Shown here: positions 33,641 through 43,539 of the stretch, in pieces
Position numbering within the stretch: the stretch's first letter is position 1
Layout of the letters: every line of letters begins with the position of its first letter
Origin: Vandiemenella viatica
Lineage: Eukaryota; Arthropoda; Insecta; Orthoptera; Morabidae
Reading direction: 5' to 3'
Length of the DNA stretch: 64,000 bases
Assembly: GCA_031002005.1 (NCBI GenBank)
Contig: CM061919.1
Span: 170,421,121 to 170,485,120, forward strand
The notes under the pieces: generated by a model
The model's database searches: none
The model's input: only the letters and a program-made list of their open reading frames with translations
What the model was told of the DNA's origin: nothing
Made by a program: the position numbers and the translations under genes

Positions 33641-35510
33641 GCAAAGTATACTACTAATGATAGAGATACAAAAACTGTAAAGTTTGGAATTTTCTTATTT
33701 GTCTTTATGTTCATGCATCACACAAAAACCAATGGATGGATTTTAACAAACTTTATATAGTAGTAGCTCATGTCGGGATATAGAGTACTGTTTATCCTGA
33801 TAACCTACAAAGTCCCCTATGATATAGAGTCCAAAATCTTATATTTTGAAAACTTCGTCTGTCTGTTCGCATATTACATAAAAATTAATAGATGGACTTA
33901 AACAAAACTGTAAGAATGGAGACTTTCCCAGTGCATAACTGCAATGAAGTTTCATGGGTGTACCACCAGACTGTGTTGTGAAAACACGATATTTAGATGA
34001 CTAGCTCCATCACCTACTCAGGTGCGAAAACATCTCTACTGGTCAGCTGGCCGACAGATACTGAGACAGCTCAGGTGCCGCATTTCCTTATATGCCCAAC
34101 AGATTTGTTCACAGACTGCACCTGGCAACTGGCTGCCAGTGAGCATGGCTGTAGATCTTCGTTGCGGGCCACAAACCCAAATATGGAGCCAACTATGGTG
34201 GCAGCTGGACAGAGGTACCACGCTCTCTGCGGATTTTTGAAAAGCCTGGTTCCACACCTCACTAAGACATAGCCCATGGTCTCTATTGATGGTATCAGCC
34301 AACTGAATTTCGCTTGCTTCTTTGACTATTGAATCCCAAAAATATTATGTTCTAGCCAATATCCTAATGTTGTTAAATGAAATTGCATGTAATGATTTTG
34401 TCCATCAGGATATAGGATACATTAAATCCTTATAAAATACAAAATTTCTGATGGTAAAGAGACCAAAACCATAAATTCTGTATTTTTTTCCCCATCTGTC
34501 TACTCATCATAGTGATAACTTATGTCACAGGATTATATGTAGAATACGTGTTTTTATAGAGAAGTAGTAACATGGTGTCCAATATTACAGGAGCCAATCC
34601 ATAAATTTTGAAATTCTTGTGTGCGCATCATGCAAAGACTAATGAATATATTTCAGTGAAGCTACAAATAATTAACACATAGGATACTTTTTATCCCTAT
34701 TAGTGCCACAGTTTGTCTGTAGGTCAAAACTGCATATTTTGGAATATACTTTTGAGTGTGCATGTATCAAGAAAAACCAACCATTTCAACAAAACTGCAC
34801 ATAGTGGTAGCTTATGTCATGTAGTTATAGCTTACATTATGTTTTGATGTCACATTGACCTGGTACAGGTATTAAAAAAAAGGGTGCACTAATTTCATGT
34901 TCTGTAATAGAATCTATTCATTTTACATTGTCTGTGACGAGCCTTCTTGCAATTGAAATCATTAGATCTGTATACTCTGTGATGAAAAGCTTGAACTATC
35001 AAACTATAATAATTCAACTAGGGATTTTATTTCATAGTTTATATACATACATGTAGAGTAATCGGTTCATATACACGCCAGGGCGCCATTATTTCAAAGG
35101 GTTTTTTTTTAAGTTAGTGTCAGTTTTAAGAGATTTAAAAGCAAATGATGTGCAGATAAGGTGTATCTTAGCATGAAATTTATTTCAAAAAGAGTAATTG
35201 CAGAGCACATTACTGATGACAAGATGCCAAAATGATAAAATTTGGATTTTTTGTCTGCGTGTTGCACATCATGCAAAAACTAATGGACAGATTTTAATGA
35301 GACTGGACATAGTGATAGCTTACCTCACTGATTAGGATACAGGATACTTTTTATCCAGATTAATAACAAACTTCCTGGTCCCAAAATGGTCCAAAAACAT
35401 AAAATTTAAAATTTTTGTCATGCAAAAATTAATGAACAGATTTTAGCAAAACTACACATTATGACAGTTTTCATCATGAGGTAATGTACAAGTTACTTTT
35501 TTTTTACATA
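33640..35510 (+). repeat. Array of diverged direct repeats around a GC-richer insert
   Basis: At least five diverged units share the order 'aaaatttgg...ttttgtctg', 'catgcaaaaactaatggac', 'agattttaa..aaact', 'tagtggtagcttatgtcat' and 'aggatactttttatcc' (near 33690-33800, 33850-33960, 34480-34560, 34620-34740, 35250-35360, 35400-35500). This type of unit is common in arthropod repeat DNA. The insert at about 33990-34310 is clearly GC-richer and unlike the units; its open frames on both strands have no recognisable product. Confidence 0.6.
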
Positions 35511-35515
35511 TTTCT

Positions 35516-35600
35516 GAAATGTCTTCACAGGTTCTCTGCCGGATAGCAAGATAAGCTTTCGTCACTCTATCTGGCGGAGAACCTGTGAAGACTACATTTC
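35516..35600. repeat. Strong palindrome: 26-bp stem, 20-nt loop
   Basis: GTCTTCACAGGTTCTCTGCC... (35521-35546) pairs with 35567-35592 with only two mismatched positions, and an outer GAAAT/ATTTC pair (35516-35520, 35596-35600) extends the stem. The 20-nt loop is 35547-35566. It is isolated among the repeat units and encodes nothing. It may be a very short foldback element or yield a structured RNA. Confidence 0.7.
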
Positions 35601-35689
35601 AACATTGTTCCCAGTAATATAGTAGCAAAAACCTATTTTTTTTTAAATTTTGTCCATTTGGTTATATATCTCACACGAGGTAAAGTCAA

Positions 35690-37722
35690 ACATGATCAAA
35701 GCAGTGGGAGGTGAATGGGATCCAGTGGTTGTATAGGGTGTTAAATGCCATTTGGAAGGACAAAAGATCCCAGAGGATTGGTCTAAGGATGTAATGATAC
35801 CCATATTTAAAAAGGTCAACAGAAAAAAGTCTGGTAATTAGCATGAAATCACACTTCTTTCCCATGGATTGAAGATCTTGGAAAAAGAGATTGAGAAAAG
35901 GTTACAAAGACATCTGTAAATCTTATTTGAGGATGAGCAACATTGTTTCGGACCAGGAAGAAGTACTACAGACTTGATCTTTGCAGCAAGAATGCTCATT
36001 GAAAAACATCTAGAAAGGGGTAAGGAAATCATCATGGTCTTCCTTGATGTCAAAAGGCCTATGATAACATAGCAAAAGCAGAAATTTTGGATTGCCTAGA
36101 ATGAAAAAATGTATGAGGTTCCTTAATCAGTGACATCAAAATGTTGTATGAAAACACAAAAGCCTGCATGCATATAGGCAACGGAGAGAGCAAGTGGTTT
36201 GAGACAAGAAGAGTAGTAAAACAGGACAGTGTTCTGTCACCCCTTCTCTTCATTGCTGTGATGGATGAAATCTTGAAGAATTTCAAAGAAATGTATGGGA
36301 AAGAAACAAAGGCCTGGTCTTCGCTGGTGTCATGATTTGGGGTGAAAGAGAAGCTGGAGGCTTGGAGCAAGTTGTTTGAGGAGTATGGACTGAAGATCAG
36401 CTAGAGTAAGATGGTGGTCATGGCAACAGGTACAGGGAATTCCAATGTGAAGATTTACCTAAACAACCAACAACTACAAAATGTTGACTAGTTCAAATAT
36501 CTTGGCAGTACTCTAAGTAAAGATAACACCAGTAAAAGTGAAATTACTAACACAAATAATAATGCAGCAGTCTTCTATAACCAGGTGAGAACTATATTGT
36601 GGGACAACAAAGTTCCCAGAAAGGGTAGCGTATTGGGACCATTGCTATTCATTATTCTAATGAGTAATTGTGTTGATTGTTTACTATCTGAAATTAGATT
36701 GTTTGCAGATGACATAATGCTGTATAAAAGAATCAAAACGATAGAGGATTGTAAACAGTTGCAGGGTGATCTGGACAGGATATCTAATTGGGTTGGTAAA
36801 CATGGAATGAAGATAAATGCAAAGAAGAGTCAGCTTATTAGATACACCAATAAAAAATAAAAGGTTAATTATGAATATAAGGTGGGGAAAGAATTGCTTG
36901 CTGAAGACTTGAAATGCAAATATCTTGGAATTACTTTTTATAACAAACTTAACTGGGCAGGACACATAGGACAGGTGGTAGGAAAAGGTTTTCAAAGTTC
37001 TGAACTTGTTGGAGAGAGTGATGAGGGGATGTACGAGAGAAGTCAAGGAATTGGGTTACAAAACTTTGGTCACACCATTGCTCGAATATGGTAGTGTAGT
37101 ATGGGACCCTCATTTTACGTATCAAATACAGGAGTTGGAGAGGGTGCAAAGAAGGGCTGCTAGATTTGTTTCTGGAAATTATCGCAGAATGCAATCAGTG
37201 ACGGATATGATAAAGGAGCCGGAATGGGATTCATTGCAAGACAGGAGGGGGATGAGGAGGGTCATGGGAGTGTACAGGGCATATACTGGTGATGAGGCAT
37301 GGAAAGATATTGCAATAGGTATGAAAAGTAGTGCATGGAAGGGAAATGATGACCATGACCACAAGCTGGCACTCGATTTCAGGCACAAGGGTGTAGGAAG
37401 ATTCTCTTTTTTAGGTAAGGGTGTCAGGGATTGGAATGAGTTACCAAGAGAAATGATGAATAATTTACTGAAAACTTTGAAGGAATTTAAAGATAAAATT
37501 TGTAGAAGGCAAATGTAGGTGTGTGCAGGATAGGGGGAAGATGGGTGTGTAGGGAAATTGCCACCGGAGCCTGTGCTCCATTGAATTAAAAAAAAAAAAA
37601 GTGCAAATGTACACTATTCAAAACCTATTACATCCCCATACTGACTTATGCACTGGAAACATGTACCATGTCCAGAAGAGACAATAGTTTACTTCAAGCC
37701 TCTGAAATTAAGTTTTTGCGTA
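35690..37722 (+). pseudogene. RTE-like LINE reverse transcriptase, split by LINE A copy A4
   Basis: The plus-strand remnants read IPEDWSKDVMIPIFKK, GPGRSTTDLIFAARMLIEKH, then SVLSPLLFIAVMDEIL with the palm following, FKYLGSTLSKDNTS and VRTILWDNKVPRK at 36624. After the LINE A copy the same protein resumes with CKCTLFKTYYIPILTYALET at about 37603-37662 and ends LLQASEIKFLR at 37720. The equivalent region of the RTE copy at 46309-47809 reads VIYNTYYVPILTYAAETWT, which confirms continuity across the insert. Several frameshifts and stops are present, and the catalytic box is damaged. Confidence 0.8.
36625..37601 (+). mobile_element. LINE family A, 5'-truncated copy A4, nested in RTE-like LINE
   Basis: It starts abruptly at the RT turn motif GSVLGPLLFIILMSN and contains the FADD box (RLFADDIMLYKRIK). 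It runs to the LINE A 3' end and an A-rich tail at about 37588-37600. A stop interrupts NKK*KVNYEYK at 36858. A one-base T excess in 'aaaaggttttcaaag' near 36990 shifts the frame before the C-terminal part (37006-37518), and the same lesion is found in copy A5. Its host RTE frame resumes immediately after the tail. Confidence 0.9.
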
Positions 37723-37723
37723 C

Positions 37724-39255
37724 AATTTAATTTAATTGCAATGGAGCACAGGCTCCGGTGGCAATTTCCCTACACACCTATCTTCCCCCTATCCTGCACC
37801 TACCTACATTTGCCCTCTACAAATTTTATCTTTAAATTCTTTCAAAGTTTTCGGTAAATTATTCATCATTTCTCTTGGTAACTCATTCCTATCCCTGACA
37901 CCCTTACCTAAAAAAGAGAATCTTTCCACACCCTTGTGCCTGAAATCGAGTGCCAGCTTGTGGTCATGGTCATCTTTTCCCTTCCATGCACTACTTTTCA
38001 TACCTATTGCAATATCTTTCCATGCCTCATCGCCAGTATATGCCCTGTACACTCCCATGACCCTCCTCATCCTCCTCCTGTCTTGCAATGAATACCATTC
38101 CAGCTCCTTTATCATTCTGCGATAATTTCCAGAAACAAATCTAGCAGCCCTTTTTTGCACCCTCTCCAACTCCTGTATTTGATACGTATAATGAGGGTCC
38201 CATACTACATTACCATATTCGAGCAATGGTCTGACCAAAGTTTTGTAACCCAATTCCTTTACTTCTCTCGTACATCCCCTCATCACTCTCTCCAACAAGT
38301 TCAGAACTTTGAAAACCTTTTCCTACCACCTGTCCTATGTGTCCTGCCCAGTTAAGTTTGTTATAAAAAGTAATTCCAAGATATTTACATTTCAAGTCTT
38401 CAACAAGCAATTCTTTCCCCACCTTATATTCGTAATTAACCTTTTGTTTTTTATTTGTGTATCTAATAAGCTGACTCTTCTTTGCATTTATCTTCATTCC
38501 ATGTTTACCAACCCAATTAGATATCCTGTCCAGATCACCCTGCAACTGTTTACAATCCTCTATTGTTTTGATTCTTTTATACAGCATTATGTCATCTGCA
38601 AACAATCTAATTTCAGATAGTAAACAATCAACACAATTATTCATTAGAATAATGAATAGCAATGGTCCCAATATGCTACCCTGTGGCACACCCATTTTTA
38701 CTTCCACTTCTTTTGATACTACATTTCCTACCCTAACTTTCTGTTTTCTACCTTTTAAAAATTCTTCTACCCAGCAAATGACTTTCTTATCCACTCTAAT
38801 GGTTTTTACCTTATTTACTACCATTTTATGGCTTACTCTGTCAAATGCCTTAGACAGATCTAGTGCTACACTATCAATTTGGCCTCCCTTGTCCATTTCA
38901 TCTGAAATATCTTGCATATATCCCACCAACTGAGATTCGCATGAATATCCTTGCCTGAAACCATGTTGCCTGCTTGAAAACCACTTACGTTCCTCACATA
39001 TATTTCTGATGTGGTTGCATATCAATCTTTCCTTTAATTTACCTACCACTGATGTCAAACTGATTGGCCTGTAATTCTCAACTCTATTTCTCACCCCTCC
39101 CTTATGTACCGGTACTACTATTGCACTTTTCCAGTCCTGTGGTAAGCAGCACGTGTCTAGACTCAATTTAAATAATATTTCAAGATAAGGTACAATGTCA
39201 CATCCGGCTATCTTTAAGATATCTGTAGTAATATTATCTTCATGCAGCCACTCCT
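37724..39255 (-). mobile_element. LINE family A, copy A5 (longest of the family here)
   Basis: On the minus strand the RT reads LDTCCLPQDWKSAIVVPVHK, NYRPISLTSVVGKL, HGFRQGYSCESQLVGYMQ, LDLSKAFDRVSHKM, GVPQGSILGPLLF and LFADDIMLYKR in one uninterrupted 318-codon frame (39166-38210). After a single-base shift near 38310 the C-terminal frame (38298-37804) runs to the 3' end. Upstream, EDNITTDILKIAGCDIVPYL extends the copy to about 39250. Endonuclease and ORF1 are missing. Its 3' end lies about 120 bp from that of A4, in opposite orientation. Confidence 0.92.
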
Positions 39256-39259
39256 GGTT

Positions 39260-40770
39260 ATATTACCTTATGATTGTTAATAAACATCAGAAAATGCAGA
39301 GAGCTAGCAAAAAGAACGTCTGGATATAGCAAGATGGAAAGTTATTTTTGATGCGAGTAGACAACAGAGATTCCTGTACAGATAAGCTTTTAAATTAATG
39401 GATTTTCGCAGTCAATACGTTATTTGTTTTAGTTTTACAAATGATTGACCCAGAATAACCGTCTATGTGTTATTTATCTGTTCTTCTATAAGAATAAAAC
39501 ATATTTGTTGAAAGTCTTTCTTTCACGGTGTGTTCGTCAAAAACTGCAATCGAACGCAAGTCTTGCGCAAGCCTAACCACCTCTGTTAACTTGGAAAAGG
39601 GGTTTTCACCCGAAATATTGTATTTTGTTTGTGCGTTGTTTTGTGTTGCTGCTGCCCTCCTCCGTTCAACTTAGGTGAGTGTTGGGTGTATTTTATCTGT
39701 CCTTTCCATGTAAATATTGCCCCGCAGAATTTCTTTCCTTTCATTGTTACCTATAATTAATATCTGATAGAAAATTATTGTGAATTTGTATTAAGAGGTG
39801 AAGTAGTAAAAATCTGGACTGTGGTTCACCGATTTCTTTTTTCCACATTTTTTTTTCATAAATGTTGAAAAATACTCGTCATTGGCTTCCAACTTAAATG
39901 AAGTCCATCTTCAGTCACAGAATCTGAAAATAAATTGTGCACCTGAGGCAATAAATTTTTCACTCTTTGCAACAGTTGTGGAAATTTGTTTTTTAGGCTG
40001 CTATGATAAGTACCGTTTAAGTATTTGTTGAACTAAGAAGTCAAGAGACATTTTAAAAATGTGTTTACGGTATTTTGTGACCTTTACCTATTTCTGACAG
40101 TTGCTGGAAGGAATATTCTGCCCCTATTTTTATACTTGACCAACTATTTGGTATGTTTTAAATAAAAGAATGTGATCAACTTGAAACAAAATTAGTTTTG
40201 AAAGTTTATATAATCTTCCCATTTTCTTTGAGGTAATTCTCGTCAGATTTAAAGGAAAGAAAAGATGAAAAACTATGCCACCACAAAAATTTAATGACAT
40301 AAACTATTAATTACTGAAATACAAATAATATACTATTGATTGAATATATGAAATAAACATATTATGGAGGAAACAAAATTAATCTACAAGCTATCACACT
40401 AACCACAGTATCAATTGAATGGTATTATGTTACTGTTACATAATTGTGAGTCAAATCTTTAAGAACTTTCAGGTTAATTTTCTTGAGAATGTTTGAGTGG
40501 TACATCCTAGCACTGCTTCACAATATTACATGAGAGGTCTGCTACACGCCCCATGACCAAAACATCTGGTAGTCTCCTAGTAAAAAAGAATTTAGGTATC
40601 ATGTACTATTCTGATTGTGTTTCAAGTTACATTTAACAAACTTACAAGATTTCATATTTTTATAGATTCATTGTTTTGTGTGTAAAAGAATGATCAAATC
40701 TGCCTATTGAAAAGTTTCTTAATGCTCCTCCCCCTCTCCAATGTTGATAAAACAAAATCTGTTTTCTCAG
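39260..40770 (+). other. End of XKR-plus intron 3; unassigned
   Basis: No repeat or coding frame recognised. A somewhat GC-richer patch at 39520-39680 is followed by AT-rich DNA up to the exon 4 acceptor region. Confidence 0.4.
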
Positions 40771-40824
40771 AATGTATACCAAGATTTAATGACAATTTAC
40801 AGCAACTTGTCCTTAAATTTTTAG

Positions 40825-40980
40825 CTTATAGTCAGCTGGCTTCAGTTGCAAGTTCATTGCTGAGCATGGGCTGGTCAATGGCTTCTTATCAACGAATAAT
40901 AAGATTTGCACAAGAAAATAAAGATAACATCACCTGGCCTGGAATGGTTTTACAGTTCTTATGGCATTTCACAGTGACAG
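40825..40980 (+). CDS. XK-related protein (XKR-plus), exon 4
   Basis: The exon encodes residues 198 (split G|CT) to 249 plus one base, with donor GTAAGA at 40981. It contains LASVASSLLSMGWSMASYQR, then RFAQENKDNITWPGMVLQFL and WHFTVT. The 'SSL.S..W..ASYQ' and 'W.G...Q..WH' elements are conserved in XKR proteins and form membrane segments. I chose the acceptor TTTTTAG ending at 40824 because it gives the family's usual spacing between LEAAPQ and ASYQ. Another acceptor (TTCTCAG, 40770) is also in frame and would add 18 residues; it may be used as an alternative. The protein must continue in exons beyond the window, since about the last third of the family length is missing. Confidence 0.87.
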
Positions 40981-41144
40981 GTAAGAATTAAGAATTCTAA
41001 TTTGCTCTGTTATTATATCAAAAAAGAGTACAGATTATCAGTTTAAAATAGATGCAAGGACAACACCAACAATTAGTATAATTAACTGAATAGTACATGT
41101 ACAACAATGGAAGGGCAGAGTAAATTTTTCGGCCTAAAAAAAGA

Positions 41145-41290
41145 CGTAAGCTGCTACTGAAGCAAAAAGTGGAAACAATTTGGTAAATGTACATAGAATG
41201 ATTTCAAGAGCAGAGCAGAGCTGCAACTGAAGCAAAAAGTGGAAACAGTTTGGTAAAAGCATGTAGAACACTATCAAGAGCAGAACAGCA
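41145..41290 (+). repeat. Two-unit tandem repeat, about 73 bp
   Basis: 'ctgctactgaagcaaaaagt' with 'ggaaacaatttggtaaa' and 'tcaagagcagagcag' (41151-41217) recurs as 'ctgcaactgaagcaaaaagt', 'ggaaacagtttggtaaa' and 'tcaagagcagaacag' (41221-41289). Confidence 0.7.
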
Positions 41291-42055
41291 CTTGTGAAAA
41301 GTGCCAAAAAAGGAAAAGCTTTTAATTTGATCTAGGAAAAAACTATAAACTTATATATGCTGCATAATTTTTTAGAGAAATCTGTGTTTTTAGGAATGCT
41401 AGACAGAAGGAAAATTGAAGGATGTTGAAAATGAAGTGGGTGATGAAGTACAATATATTCGTATTTTGGAAGGAAGCAGTAATTGAGGTGAAGAGAGATA
41501 ATTTAATTGCAATTAAACATAACCTCTTCAGTCCTGAGTTCATCATAAAAGTGCAAGTGAACAACTATTGTGATATTTACTTTGTGTTAATGCTAGTTAA
41601 CAATGAATGACCATAAATTTTTTTTTTGAAACGATAATTAATTTTTTATAGATGGTTTAAATTCGTTATAATATTAATTTATAGTTTGATTTTAACTGAG
41701 AAATGTCTGTACAGATTTAATAAGTTATTAAAGCAGTGAAACCACTTGTAAATGGAAAAAAGATATGACGAGACATGCTGTACAGCTGCAGAATCCCAAG
41801 TTTCCAATCAGTGCTGCCAACTTGTGACTGTTGGCAGAAGATCGAACAAATGAGCTGTGAGAAGCACAGTGTGTGTTGTAGATGATACCACAGGACAGAA
41901 AAAGTTCAGCCACGCACACGCCCGAGAAAAAAATAATACCTGTTAAATATGGGGTATCATATATGTTAGCTCGGGACTGATGAGGAATACTTGCACACCT
42001 AAATTCTGATTACATGATTTTTTTTTTTGTTTATTTTAAATTCTTTTAGTGCAGC
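41291..42055 (+). other. XKR-plus intron 4; unassigned
   Basis: No recognisable content. Confidence 0.4.
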
Positions 42056-42059
42056 ATCA

Positions 42060-43240
42060 TTGCTTACCTACATTTGTCCTTTACGAATTTTAAATTCTTG
42101 TTCAGAATTTTCCTTGATAATTTGTTCCAATTCTTGACTCCATAACTTACAAAAGAATATTTTCCCTCTCCCTCTCCCTTACTCTTGAAATCAAGTGCTA
42201 GCTTGTGATCATAGTCATTTGTTCCCTTCCATGTATTACTTGTAATTTTTCTACTGGTATTACTCCAACCATCATTACCAACATATTCCTTACACACACC
42301 CGGCACTTCTCCTCACCTGCCTACAGTCTTCCAGTGACTCCCAACCTAGCTCCTTTATCATTTCGGTTACTGATTGTTTTGTGTAGTTTTTTTCTTCTGC
42401 AAAGAAACTTAATTGCCCCCTGTTGGACACCTCCAACTCCTGTATTCGATAACCATAATTTGGATTCCATACCTGCCAGCCTTATCCATCAGTCGTCGAC
42501 TTTGGCTTTATATCAACATTTCCTCACTTCTTCATACATCTCCATATCACTCCAACCAATATATGATGGATTTTAAAACCACTTGCTAACACCTGCTCAA
42601 TGTATCCTGCCCAGCTGAGTTTAATATGAAATGTCATGCCAAGATACTTGCACAAAAGATCTTCAACAAACAATTTTTCTTTTGTCCTATTATCATACAA
42701 AACCTATATTTGCTTGTAGTTGTGTTCTTAATCATTTGGTTCTTACTGGCATTTTATTACTCAGTTAAATATCCTGTCCACTGAAAACCACCAATATCAT
42801 TAATTGAACAATGAATAACTGAGTGGCTCAGTAGTTAAGGCATCCGACTGAAGATTGAAAGGTCTCCGGTTCAAATCCCTCATGGGGGATTTTTATAAGC
42901 CCTTAACCTGACCTTCACCTCTGGCACAGCTTACTGTGTAATGTGAAGTACTCCAGAATGCTTCCGTGGTTCGGACCCCTCTAGGGCTAACAACCCTAGC
43001 TGCAATATTGATTTGCACAGAACCACAGCAAATTCAAGCCAACCAAACGTTTAACATGGTCCTAGTTGGCCCAAACGAACATACATACTTACAATGAATA
43101 GCAATGGTCCCTGTAATGTGCAGTGGCACTGCTGTTTTTACCCCCACTCTTTTTATACTGCATTTCTTACACTAACTTTATGGTTTCTTTTACGAATGCC
43201 TCTACCCATAACTCAGAGTAAGAAGAGGTGGAGAACTGCA
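42060..43240 (-). pseudogene. LINE family A relative, old copy A6, split by a SINE
   Basis: The minus strand keeps the C-terminal part (GTNDYDHKLALDFKSKGEG, YGVKNWNKLSRKIL) and upstream pieces with many stops. On the far side of SINE S4, 43090-43225 matches the part of A5 around 38640-38780 ('aatgaatagcaatggtccc'). It is much more diverged from A2/A4/A5 than these are from each other, so it is an older copy or subfamily. Confidence 0.75.
42818..43090 (+). repeat. tRNA-derived SINE with perfect 10-bp target duplication (S4)
   Basis: The A box TGGCTCAGTAGTTAAGG (42824-42840) and B box GGTTCAAATCC (42868-42878) sit at tRNA spacing. A roughly 200-bp body and a short 'catacatact' tail follow. ACAATGAATA flanks the insert on both sides (42808-42817 and 43091-43100). 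It lies inside LINE copy A6 and is younger than it. Confidence 0.9.
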
Positions 43241-43535
43241 TCAATCGTTGTCAAAAAAGTAGATGACGTGGTACGATGGTACCATTTTTATTTTGGTTTT
43301 TGATTATTTTGTAGCATTTCAGGAGACTAAACACCTTTTCAATGTGTAAGAATTTCAACTTGTAGTAGATTAAAATTGACTATAAAAATACTTTTCATAG
43401 ATACCTTATATCTTGTCTCTCCTTAAATAGTTATGCTATTAAAATATGTTCAGTGAAAAAAAAAAAAATCAGCAATTTCTAGATGAAAATACAGTATGTC
43501 ATATTGTTGTGGAATGATACTGTCACTCTTCCAAC
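43241..43535 (+). other. XKR-plus intron 4; unassigned
   Basis: AT-rich; an A run at 43458-43469. Nothing recognised. Confidence 0.4.
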
Positions 43536-43539
43536 AGGA

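Noticed and set aside
34022..34302. Four overlapping open frames on both strands
   Set aside because: None shows a conserved motif; open frames on both strands of a GC-rich patch are expected by chance.
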